Assembly: GCF_010730355.1 (NCBI RefSeq)
Contig: NZ_AP022576.1
Coordinates: forward strand, 5,332,001-5,396,000
DNA length: 64,000 bases
DNA from: Mycobacterium florentinum
GTDB taxonomy: Bacteria > Actinomycetota > Actinomycetes > Mycobacteriales > Mycobacteriaceae
Reading direction: 5' to 3'
Numbering within the stretch: the stretch's first letter is position 1; each line of letters starts with the position of its first letter. The position numbers and the translations under genes are program-made. Below the pieces are notes generated by a model that saw only the letters and a program-made list of their open reading frames with translations, was not told where the DNA came from and made no database searches. This document shows positions 1-9,636 of this stretch, piece by piece.

Positions 1-227
1 TCGACATCGTAGAGTTTCGCGAATATCTGGAAATGATGGACCTGGGAGACAATCTCATGTTCTCGACGGACTATCCGCACTGGAGCTATGACTCGCCGAC
101 CTACGCGATCAATCGGTTCCCGGCCGACCAGCGGGAGCGGATCATGCGCGGCAACGCGACGGCCCTGTATGGGTTGCCGGCGACCGTCCGGGCGCTGCCG
201 GGCGAGCCCGTCACACCGCAGAGCTGA
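1..227 (+). CDS. Amidohydrolase family protein, C-terminal fragment
   Basis: C-terminal end of a metal-dependent TIM-barrel hydrolase of the amidohydrolase_2 type; the frame is open from base 3 and the rest lies outside the window. Visible is the late-barrel signature FSTDYPHW, whose Asp is a metal or catalytic ligand in this family, followed by the usual closing helix ending MRGNATALYGLP. A full-length relative lies at 6644-7849 with the matching segment FGSDWPHPEG. In mycobacteria such proteins often sit in lipid or xenobiotic catabolic clusters, and the acyl-CoA dehydrogenase genes downstream on the same strand fit that. The substrate cannot be inferred. Confidence 0.8.
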   Translation, partial: DIVEFREYLEMMDLGDNLMFSTDYPHWSYDSPTYAINRFPADQRERIMRGNATALYGLPATVRALPGEPVTPQS

Positions 228-437
228 GTCGCCCGGGCCCGGCGTCGTTGCCGGGCGCAGGGCTGTGATCAGCGAATATCACCAGAAGTCGGCGCGGTTC
301 GACGCCGTCTGCGCTGCGCAGCCGTGGCAGCGTGCCGGCGCGCAACCGGCCAGGTCTACCGTGAATATGGTTTCCGACCTGGCCTCCCGCCGGCCCCGGA
401 GGACAGCCCGCACCACGAGCCCGGAAGTTGAGAGGGT

Positions 438-1406
438 ATGACACAAACGGATCTGACCCGCCCGCAAGGTATTAACCGCCTCGATCCGGTGCTGCGCGAT
501 GCCGCGAGCGAGCTGGGCATCGTCGAATTCCGTGCCGAGACACTGGCCGCCGAGCGGGAGCTGGCCAACGGCGCGGCCGCCGAGCGTGCCGCGGCGGTCG
601 ACACCGAGGGCGTGGCCGTCGAATCTCGCTCGATCTCCGGCCCGGGCGGCCAGCAACTGAACCTGCGCTTCTACCGCGGCCGCATCGTGGGCGACTCGGG
701 AGCTCCGTTGGTTGTCTACGCCCACGGCGGCGGGTTCGTGTCCGGCAACCTCGACACCGACCACGCACAGTGCGTGGAGCTGGCTCGCGAGGGCGGTTGT
801 CTGGTGGTGTCGGTCGACTACCGGCTGGCGCCGGAGAATCCGGCCCCGGCCCCACTCGACGACGTCGAGGCGGGTTTGTACTACGCCATCCGGAATGCCG
901 CGGAGCTGAATATCGATTCGAGCCGCCTGGCCGTGATGGGCCGGGATGCGGGCGCCGCCCTCGTCGCGAGCCTGGCCCAGCGGATGTTCGACAACGAGGG
1001 ACCACAGATCCTGATGCAGATCCTGCACCAGCCGATGCTGGACAGCGATGCCACGCCGTCGCGGCGCGAGTTTCAGCGCACACCGGGGCTCAACGGTCCC
1101 GCGGTGAGCCGTGCGTGGGGCCACTACCTCGGCGGCCCTGCCAGCGCCGGCGGTCAGCACGTCCCGTCGCATCGGGCGAATCTGGAGGGGCTGCCGCCCA
1201 CCTTCATCAGTTGCTCGGAGATCGACCCGTGCCGCGACGAAGCCATCGACTACGCCAACCGGCTGCTGCATGCCTTCGTCCACACCGAATTGCATGTCAT
1301 CGCAGCGACATTCAACGGCTTCGACTCGATGGTGCCGGATTGGGTCGTTTCTCAGGAGAATCGGGCCCTGCACGCGCAGTCGGTGCGTCGCGTCTTCGCG
1401 ATGTAG
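438..1406 (+). CDS. Alpha/beta hydrolase of HSL (GDXG) type, apparently catalytically dead
   Basis: A 322-residue alpha/beta-hydrolase of the hormone-sensitive lipase/acetyl-hydrolase type. The oxyanion-hole motif HGGGF begins at H96, and SVDYRLAPENPAPAPLDD is typical of the family. The nucleophile elbow, normally GDSAG, reads GRDAG, so Asp170 replaces the catalytic Ser. The general base, normally in a FHGF motif, reads FNGFD, so Asn293 replaces His. The acid is kept in EIDPCRDE (D263). Two of three triad residues are therefore missing while the fold signatures remain, which suggests a non-hydrolytic role such as binding or scaffolding. It precedes the acyl-CoA dehydrogenase pair on the same strand with a 119-base gap. 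The ATG at 438 gives the normal family length. Confidence 0.85.
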   Translation: MTQTDLTRPQGINRLDPVLRDAASELGIVEFRAETLAAERELANGAAAERAAAVDTEGVAVESRSISGPGGQQLNLRFYRGRIVGDSGAPLVVYAHGGGFVSGNLDTDHAQCVELAREGGCLVVSVDYRLAPENPAPAPLDDVEAGLYYAIRNAAELNIDSSRLAVMGRDAGAALVASLAQRMFDNEGPQILMQILHQPMLDSDATPSRREFQRTPGLNGPAVSRAWGHYLGGPASAGGQHVPSHRANLEGLPPTFISCSEIDPCRDEAIDYANRLLHAFVHTELHVIAATFNGFDSMVPDWVVSQENRALHAQSVRRVFAM

Positions 1407-1525
1407 CAGCTCCGCCGTCTTATCGACCCAACTCCGGTAACGCTTGGGGTATCGCCATTTGCTAATATCGAGAATGTGATTCTTGGCGGCGGCGACCTCA
1501 TGTCGCGGAAGGGTTTGTCGACACC

Positions 1526-2686
1526 ATGACCGTCGTCGACTCTCCCGAAAAGGCACTCTTCGTCTCGACAACCCAGTCCTTTCTGCAGAAGGAAGCGCCG
1601 CTGGCTCGCGTCCGGGAGCTGCACGCGGCGGGGGCTTCCTTCGACCCGGCCTGGTGGCAGCGCGCCGCGGAGCTCGGCTGGACGGGCCTGCTGGTTCCGG
1701 AGGAGTTGGGCGGCGGCAGTGTCTCGGAGAACGGTGTCGCGGACTTGGCCACGGTCGCCGAATTGCTCGGCAAGACCGTCGCGCCCGGGCCGCTGTACCC
1801 GGTCAGCATCGTGCTCACCGCGCTGTCCGAATGCGCCGATGCTCAGGCACACGCGGCCGTCATCGAGTCGCTGATCTCCGGCGAAGCCGTGGCGTCCTGG
1901 GCGGTCTCGGAACCCGGCCGCGGCTGGGAGCCGCTGGACCCGTCGGTGACGGCCACCCCGACCGACGCCGGCTATCGCATCGACGGCACCAAGGATCGCG
2001 TCGAGGCCGGCGCCCAGAGTGATCTGCTGCTCGTGGTGGCACGCTGCAACCCTGATGGTTCTGAGATCCGTCAGTTCCTGGTGCCGACGGACGCGCCCGG
2101 CGTTCGGGTCGAGCCCCAGCAGTCGGTCGATCTGGTCAAGCAATACGCGCGAGTGCATTTCGACGGGGTGGTGGTGGACGCGGCCATCGGCGGCGCGGCC
2201 GAGACCGCCGCGCTGATCGACCGACAGAGCCAGATCGCTCAGGTGCTGCAATGCGCCGAGGTGGTCGGCGTCGTGCAAACGGTGTTCGACTTCACCGTCC
2301 AGTGGGCGCTGGACCGGCACACGTTCGGCCGACCGCTGGCGTCCTACCAGGCACTCAAACACGGCTTCGCCGACATGAAGTTGTGGCTGGAAGCGTGCCG
2401 CGCCACCACGGCCGCGGCGGTCGCCGACATCGCCGAGCGCTCACCCGCGGCGGGCCTGTCGGCCAGCATCGCCAAGTCCTACGTTTCAGAGATGGCGGGT
2501 CGGATCGTTCAGGGTTGTGTGCAGATACATGGCGGCATCGGCGTCACGTGGGAACACGACCTGCACCTCTACCTGCGACGAGTTACGTTGTACCGCTCGC
2601 TGTTCGGCACGCCGGAGGAACACAACTTGCGGGTGTATGAGGCAGAAAAGGCCGAGCGTTCGGTGGCCGGGCGCGCGACGAAATGA
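1526..2686 (+). CDS. Acyl-CoA dehydrogenase, first subunit of a coupled pair
   Basis: A 386-residue acyl-CoA dehydrogenase, a FAD enzyme oxidising acyl-CoA to the 2-enoyl-CoA. The N-terminal helical domain (residues 1-120), a beta domain and the C-terminal helical bundle are all recognisable. The C-terminal signature QIHGGIGVTWEHDLHLYLRR is the type seen in one chain of the mycobacterial alpha2beta2 dehydrogenases. Its stop overlaps the start of the next dehydrogenase by four bases (ATGA), so the two are probably translationally coupled and form a heteromer, as described for paired FadE proteins of steroid side-chain degradation. Specificity is not readable. Confidence 0.9.
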   Translation: MTVVDSPEKALFVSTTQSFLQKEAPLARVRELHAAGASFDPAWWQRAAELGWTGLLVPEELGGGSVSENGVADLATVAELLGKTVAPGPLYPVSIVLTALSECADAQAHAAVIESLISGEAVASWAVSEPGRGWEPLDPSVTATPTDAGYRIDGTKDRVEAGAQSDLLLVVARCNPDGSEIRQFLVPTDAPGVRVEPQQSVDLVKQYARVHFDGVVVDAAIGGAAETAALIDRQSQIAQVLQCAEVVGVVQTVFDFTVQWALDRHTFGRPLASYQALKHGFADMKLWLEACRATTAAAVADIAERSPAAGLSASIAKSYVSEMAGRIVQGCVQIHGGIGVTWEHDLHLYLRRVTLYRSLFGTPEEHNLRVYEAEKAERSVAGRATK

Positions 2687-3918
2687 CGCCGACCGAATCC
2701 GTTGCGGAGTTCGCCGCCCGCGCCCGAGTGTGGTTGGCGGACAACCTGCCGGTGATCGACCCGGAGGCGCCGCCGCCCGCCCCGCGCGACGACGAGGACG
2801 CCTGGAAGCGGGCCCGGGAATTGCAAAAGCGGCTCTATGAAGGCGGATTCGCCGGGATCTGCTTCCCGCGCGAATATGGCGGCCTGGGTCTGGACTACGC
2901 CTACCAGAAGGCGTTCGACGAGGAATCCCTGCGCTATGAAATGCCGTTGATCCTCAATATTCCGACGTTCACCATCTGCTGCGCGACCCTGCTCGACACC
3001 GGCACCGAGGAGCAGAAGAAGCAGCACATCGCCGCGGCACTGCGCGGCGACGAGGTGCTGGTGCAGCTGCTGAGCGAGCCCAGCGGCGGATCGGATCTGG
3101 CCGGCGTCATAACCCGGGCCGAACGCCGCGGTGACCGATGGGTGATCAACGGCGCGAAGACCTGGAGCACGAGTGCGTTCGCCGCCGACTACGGACTGTG
3201 CCTGGCCCGCACCGATTGGGATGTGCCCAAGCACGAAGGCCTGACCATGTTCCTGGTGCCGATCGACCATCCGGGAATCACGTTGCGCCACATCACAATG
3301 CTCAGCGGCTCCACGGAGTTCTGCGAGGAGTTCTTCGACGGCGTGGACGTCGGCGACGATGCCGTCGTGGGGGAGGTCAACGGCGGCTGGGCGGTGGCCG
3401 CGCGGCAGCTGTATCACGAGCGCCGGGCAGTCGGTCAAGGTTCGGAATTCGCCAGCGGCAGCGGTAGCGAAGGCGGTAATGCGAATCCCGTTGACTACGT
3501 TGGCCTTTTGGAGAAGACGGGCCAGGCCGACAACGAACGCGTGCGGGAGATGGCCGGCCGGGCGCTGGTGCACCGGGCGGTGGCCGAGCAGCTGATCGAC
3601 CACGTGTCCCGCAACGTCCGCGACGGTGTGCTGCCGCCGTCGGCCGGCACGCTGATTCGGCTGTTCCACGCCGAGACCGTGCAAACCGACGTCGACACCG
3701 CGATGGCGATCGCGGGAGCAGCCGGCGTGGTCGGCGAGATCGGCGACGGCCTGGAGACCGGACTGCGCTACCTGGTGCGGCAGAGTGTCGCGATCGGGGG
3801 CGGCACAACGGAGATGGCGCGCAACGTGATCGGGGAGCGAGTGCTGGGCTTCCCCCGCGAATACGCCGCCGACCGCGGGGTGCCGTTCAATCAGGTGCGG
3901 CACGGACAGACCCGCTGA
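2683..3918 (+). CDS. Acyl-CoA dehydrogenase, second subunit of a coupled pair
   Basis: A 411-residue acyl-CoA dehydrogenase. It shows the mid-domain signature LLSEPSGGSDLAG for the FAD/substrate-binding beta domain, then a C-terminal helical region ending with GGGTTEMARNVIGERVLGF. Together with the preceding 386-residue protein it likely forms a heteromeric dehydrogenase in which each chain supplies part of the FAD and substrate site. The ATG lies inside the stop of the upstream gene (ATGA). The gene ends eight bases before the stop of the convergent regulator gene. The inferred role is one beta-oxidation step on a bulky acyl-CoA. Confidence 0.9.
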   Translation: MTPTESVAEFAARARVWLADNLPVIDPEAPPPAPRDDEDAWKRARELQKRLYEGGFAGICFPREYGGLGLDYAYQKAFDEESLRYEMPLILNIPTFTICCATLLDTGTEEQKKQHIAAALRGDEVLVQLLSEPSGGSDLAGVITRAERRGDRWVINGAKTWSTSAFAADYGLCLARTDWDVPKHEGLTMFLVPIDHPGITLRHITMLSGSTEFCEEFFDGVDVGDDAVVGEVNGGWAVAARQLYHERRAVGQGSEFASGSGSEGGNANPVDYVGLLEKTGQADNERVREMAGRALVHRAVAEQLIDHVSRNVRDGVLPPSAGTLIRLFHAETVQTDVDTAMAIAGAAGVVGEIGDGLETGLRYLVRQSVAIGGGTTEMARNVIGERVLGFPREYAADRGVPFNQVRHGQTR

Positions 3919-3925
3919 TCGCGGG

Positions 3926-5926
<2,001 letters not shown>

Positions 5927-6051
5927 CTACGGACCGAGAAATCCAACAATGCGCTGGTCTATTCGACACAAGCCAGTAATTAGATTAGCAATGGCTCGGG
6001 GGTGGCTGCTGCATCAGTTTGCTAACGGCCTGCGACCTTGCCGACAGGCTC

Positions 6052-6483
6052 TCAGGCCACTGATGTGGCCAGCGCGGTGTCGACCGTCGGATGCAGTGGC
6101 AAAACGCCGCCGAGATTGCACGCCTGGATGACGCGGGCGACGCCGGGATCGCAGCTCACCAGCCGCAATGCGACGCCGCGAGCGCGGCACCGCTCGGATT
6201 CGGCGGCCAGCACGGCGAACGCGCAGCAACCCATGAAATCAAGGCCGTTGATGTCGACGATGAAGGGACCCGGCGAGGTAGCGACCGCGGCCGCCTCCTC
6301 CACCAGCCGTCGCCAGGTGTGCTCGTTGACGGCGTCGACCTCGCCGCCCGCGCGGATGATCACGACCGCGCCGCTGCGCTGTGTCGCCGCCCGCAACGTG
6401 CTGTGTGGATCGCCCAGTTCGGAAACCAGCCGGGGGCTTAGCGCCACCCTGGTCACTGCCGACTCGACCGGAGCCAGGTTCAT
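6052..6483 (-). CDS. rsfA: Anti-anti-sigma factor RsfA-like (STAS domain)
   Basis: A 143-residue STAS-domain protein matching RsfA (Rv1365c) in type and position beside the Rv1364c-like gene. RsfA binds the anti-sigma factor UsfX/RsbW and frees SigF. The helix-1 phosphorylation region, DxSG in classical anti-anti-sigma factors, here reads LDFMGCCAF, so there is no Ser or Thr to phosphorylate. Cysteines at 86, 87, 99, 111 and 122 are consistent with the redox rather than kinase control reported for RsfA. An AGGAG site sits seven bases before the ATG at 6483. The symbol rests on synteny plus fold signature. Confidence 0.85.
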   Translation of the reverse strand: MNLAPVESAVTRVALSPRLVSELGDPHSTLRAATQRSGAVVIIRAGGEVDAVNEHTWRRLVEEAAAVATSPGPFIVDINGLDFMGCCAFAVLAAESERCRARGVALRLVSCDPGVARVIQACNLGGVLPLHPTVDTALATSVA

Positions 6484-6643
6484 CGTGCACTCCTAACCGG
6501 CCACTTCAACGGGACCGCCCTGGACACCGGTGACGACATCCGTGTTCGGAGGGAAGATTCATTTCTATAGCAAGGCCGAAGGCCGCGTCTATAGTCCCGC
6601 CGTCGACCAGGACATAAAAGTGCGGGCGATGCTCAGTCCAGGA

Positions 6644-7849
6644 TCAGGCCGAGACCGGCTTCTTGGCCGGCTTGGACACCTTCATCAGCTTCATCAGGTT
6701 GCCGCCCATGATCTTGGCGACGTCTTCTTCGGAGAAGTCGGTCAGCTCGTCGACGAAGGTGATCGGGTCCTTCAGGCCCTCGGGGTGCGGCCAGTCGGAT
6801 CCGAACATGACCCGGTCGGTGCCGACCATGTTGACGATCTCGGTGAACCGGTCCTCCCAGAACGGGGTGATGTAGACGCAGCGCTTGAACGCCTCGACCG
6901 GGTCTTCACTGAACGACTGCGGCATCTTCTTGTAGACGCCCTTGAGGCCCTTGAACAGGTCCGGCACCCAGTCGGCGCCGTTCTCGATGGACAGGATCCG
7001 CAGCTCGGGGTTGCGGGACAGGGCGCCGTGGCAGACCAGCGCGCCCATCGCGTCCAGGATCGGGCGGTGGCCCATCGCGAAGCTGCGGAATGCGGTCGGT
7101 TTGAACGGCAGGAACTCGTCGCCGGGCTCCCACACGTTCGCGAATTCGGAGTAGCCGCTGTCCGAGGCGTGCATCGAGACCGGGATGTCGGCCTTGATGC
7201 AGGCCTGCCAGAACGGGTCGAATTCCTCCAGCCCGAACGACCGGCTGCCCTTGTAGCCGGGCACCGGCGCCGGACGAACGAGCACAGTGCGCGCACCGCG
7301 CTCCAGGCACCACTCGAGTTCCTCGAGGGCGCGCTCGACGATCGGCAGGGTGATCACCGGCGTGGCGAAGATGCGCTCTTTGTAGTTGAACGACCACTGC
7401 TCGTGCATCCACTCGTTGAGCGCGTGGATGACGTCGTGGGTCATCTCCGGGTCGTCCTTCATCCGCTCTTCGACCAGGCTGGCCAGGGTGGGGAACATCA
7501 GCGCGTAGTCGATGCCGAGCTCGTCCATCACCTCGAGGCGCGCGCCCGGCTCGCGGAAGGCGGGGATGGCCTTCATCGGCTCGCCCAGGATCTCGCGGTA
7601 GCTCTTGCCCTGGGCGCCGTTGCGGAAGTAGTCCTCCTGGGCGCCCGGCCGGGCCACCACCTCGAACGTCGGGTTGGGGATGTACTCGCTGATGTGACCG
7701 CGAACCACGATCTTGGTGCGCCCGCGCACCTGCACGTAGTCGATGACCCGCTTGCGGTTCTCCGGGAGGTACTTGGTCAGCGCCTCCTGCGGTTCGTACA
7801 TGTGGTTGTCGGCGTCGAAGACGGGGAAGGAAAGCTCGCGCGAGGGCAT
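6644..7849 (-). CDS. Amidohydrolase family protein (metal-dependent TIM-barrel hydrolase)
   Basis: A 401-residue amidohydrolase_2-type protein. The N-terminal metal site region reads FPVFDADNHMYEP, mid-barrel VSMHASDSG supplies a probable His ligand, and late-barrel MFGSDWPHPEG supplies the catalytic Asp. The C-terminus is basic (KVSKPAKKPVSA). The start at 7849 is preferred over an in-frame start at 7900 because AAGGAG lies seven bases upstream and homology begins at MPSREL. It lies 76 bases downstream of the TetR-hotdog gene on the same strand and may be co-transcribed. The family includes decarboxylases and hydrolases acting on ring-cleavage-type acids; the substrate here is unknown. Confidence 0.88.
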   Translation of the reverse strand: MPSRELSFPVFDADNHMYEPQEALTKYLPENRKRVIDYVQVRGRTKIVVRGHISEYIPNPTFEVVARPGAQEDYFRNGAQGKSYREILGEPMKAIPAFREPGARLEVMDELGIDYALMFPTLASLVEERMKDDPEMTHDVIHALNEWMHEQWSFNYKERIFATPVITLPIVERALEELEWCLERGARTVLVRPAPVPGYKGSRSFGLEEFDPFWQACIKADIPVSMHASDSGYSEFANVWEPGDEFLPFKPTAFRSFAMGHRPILDAMGALVCHGALSRNPELRILSIENGADWVPDLFKGLKGVYKKMPQSFSEDPVEAFKRCVYITPFWEDRFTEIVNMVGTDRVMFGSDWPHPEGLKDPITFVDELTDFSEEDVAKIMGGNLMKLMKVSKPAKKPVSA

Positions 7850-7925
7850 AGCGATCTCCTTGAGGGCTGGATTCTCATTGGGTGGTAATGACGTTACCAC
7901 TCGGGCGCAACAACATAAACCGGCG

Positions 7926-8954
7926 CTAGGTGTCCGTCCGAAGACCCTTCGGTGTCGCGCCGTTGATGATGGCGAAATTCACCGTCGCCGTGGCTGCGAC
8001 CTCGTCGTCGCCATCGCCGTAGATGTCGATCTGCATGACCATCGCCCGCCGGCCGGCGCGCAGCATCCGGGGCACCGCGAACGCGGCGCCCTGCCGGATC
8101 GGCCGCAGGTAGCGAACGAACAGATCCGCGGTCGTCATGGTGGTGCCCGGCTGCAGAAAATCCAGCCCGTACTGTCCGCCCGCGACGTCGACGAGCGTGG
8201 CGATCAGGCCGCCCTGCAGCGCCCCGGACGTGTTGACGACGTGTGGACTCACCGGCATCGTCATCGCGAATTCGCCGTTGCGCGAGCCGGGGCGCATGCC
8301 GATCTGGGCGAACAGCTCCGCCAGCGATGGCGTGCCGGTTTCGTCGTCGACGTCCCGGATGCCCAACGCGCGGCTGCAGAAGTCGTACAGCTGGCCGGTG
8401 TCGACCGGCGTGCCGTTCAATTCGGCGCCCAGCCAGTGCAACCGCTGCGCGCCCATCATCGTCTGCATGACGATGGCGGCCGACGCGCCGACATCGAGCG
8501 CCGGGTTGAACACGCCCTCGGTGATGCCCTGCCCGACGATGTCGCGGATCAGTTGATAAAGGGGGGACAGCACGCGGGCGTATTCGCGGGGACGCGTATC
8601 GGCCAGATGCTGGTTGTAGAGGCCCAGCGCCCGGTTGAGGCTGTCCTGGGTGCTCGATTCCGGTTGCTGGCTGATGCGGTCGATCACCAGCTTCAGCGCC
8701 GCCGTGCTGTCCAGGCCGGAGGCCTCGGCGCGCCAGGTCAGCACCGACTGCGAAATGGTCCTGTCGAACAGAGCCAGAAGCAGTTCGTCCTTGCTGCTGA
8801 AATGCTGGTAGAAGGCCCGCAGAGAGGTCTTGGAGCGGGCGACGACCTCCTGCACGGTGAAGTCGGTGCGCCCGGTCTCGCGCAAGATCTCCACGGCCGT
8901 CTTGATGAAGCGGTCGCCGCGGGTCACTTCGGCTTCGTCGCTGGGGGCGGTCAT
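7926..8954 (-). CDS. TetR-family regulator fused to a hotdog (PaaI-type) thioesterase domain
   Basis: A 342-residue protein. Residues about 10-60 are a TetR helix-turn-helix (TVQEVVARSKTSLRAFYQHF). Residues 65-200 are a TetR-type helical sensor. Residues 210-342 form a complete hotdog domain of the PaaI acyl-CoA thioesterase kind, with NTSGALQGGLIATLVDVAGG; the Asp of LVD corresponds to the usual catalytic acid, and the common HGG reads QGG. The ATG at 8954 is chosen because homology starts there and everything upstream is low-complexity Arg/Pro. The fusion suggests a regulator that binds or cleaves an acyl-CoA. The downstream amidohydrolase is a likely target. No frameshift signs are seen at the junction. 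Confidence 0.88.
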   Translation of the reverse strand: MTAPSDEAEVTRGDRFIKTAVEILRETGRTDFTVQEVVARSKTSLRAFYQHFSSKDELLLALFDRTISQSVLTWRAEASGLDSTAALKLVIDRISQQPESSTQDSLNRALGLYNQHLADTRPREYARVLSPLYQLIRDIVGQGITEGVFNPALDVGASAAIVMQTMMGAQRLHWLGAELNGTPVDTGQLYDFCSRALGIRDVDDETGTPSLAELFAQIGMRPGSRNGEFAMTMPVSPHVVNTSGALQGGLIATLVDVAGGQYGLDFLQPGTTMTTADLFVRYLRPIRQGAAFAVPRMLRAGRRAMVMQIDIYGDGDDEVAATATVNFAIINGATPKGLRTDT

Positions 8955-9081
8955 GTGCGCTGGGTCCCCTTCCGTCGCGCGGGCGTGCGCTTTGAGAATG
9001 AGGTTACCGCGCGCACCATCGCGCCGTGCGGGGTCGGAGGTGGTCAGCGCGCCCCGGCCCGCCGTGGGATCGGCCCCAGGC

Positions 9082-9441
9082 CTATTCGGGGGTTGCGGCC
9101 TCGAGTTCGGACTCGGTCTGAGCCTCGGTCTCCGTCTCGGCCTCGAGTTCTGTCTCCGTCTCGGTGTCGGCCTCGGGTGACCGCTTCTTGAGTTTGCTGG
9201 CGAGCACCGCGACACCGCCGGCGGCAAGCAGCAGGGGCCATTCGACAACGGCGATCAGGCCGATTCCCGCGGCGACGACCGCGGTCCGGGGACGGATGTG
9301 GCCCTCCCGCATGCCGATGCGAATGTCCCTCGTCGTAACAACGACGCCCTCCGCGATCGCCGTCCCGATCTGGCTAACTGTCGAAATCGTTTGGTCGGCA
9401 ACCGAGTTCGCTGATTTGGTGGCTCGTTCGATGAGCGTCAC
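9082..9441 (-). CDS. Small membrane protein with acidic Thr/Glu tail
   Basis: A 119-residue protein divergent from the P-type ATPase. Residues about 50-82 form one or two hydrophobic segments (VVAAGIGLIAVVEW and LLLAAGGVAVLASKL), followed by KLKKR and then a roughly 30-residue tail made almost only of Glu, Thr, Ala and Ser with repeated TETE/EAET units. It resembles the C-terminal part of the 174-residue protein at 14098, also a small membrane protein beside the ATPase. A membrane-bound accessory role for the transporter is possible, inferred only from position. The preceding 195 bases hold the shared divergent promoter region. Confidence 0.75.
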   Translation of the reverse strand: MTLIERATKSANSVADQTISTVSQIGTAIAEGVVVTTRDIRIGMREGHIRPRTAVVAAGIGLIAVVEWPLLLAAGGVAVLASKLKKRSPEADTETETELEAETETEAQTESELEAATPE

Positions 9442-9512
9442 TGTGCCCTCCTAAGATTCGAATTGTTGTGCGTGTGGCCAATAATTTGTCGTCCGTTTGC
9501 TTTTCAGATTCT

Positions 9513-9567
9513 CTAAGTCGCGCTCTTAGATCCTCTTAGTCCCTACGGTGTAGCACGCACGTACTAC
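9513..9567. promoter_or_regulatory. Candidate operator region in the 9442-9636 divergent intergenic
   Basis: The 195-base gap between the small membrane protein and the P-type ATPase is notably AT-rich for this genome. It contains CTAAG at 9513 with two inverted copies CTTAG at 9525 and 9535, and an imperfect 18-base dyad GTAGCACGCACGTACTAC at 9550-9567 (7 of 9 pairs match). Either could bind a metal-responsive or other regulator. This is inferred from symmetry only. Confidence 0.3.
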
Positions 9568-9636
9568 TTCGATGAGTCGGCTGCGTGAATCTGCAATGTC
9601 AAAGTTAACTATCGCGAGAGGGCGTAACGCACACAT

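Noticed and set aside
6530..7888. Open frame of 452 codons antisense to the amidohydrolase
   Set aside because: Shadow of the minus-strand gene. Composition is His/Asp/Val-biased and no family motif is seen.
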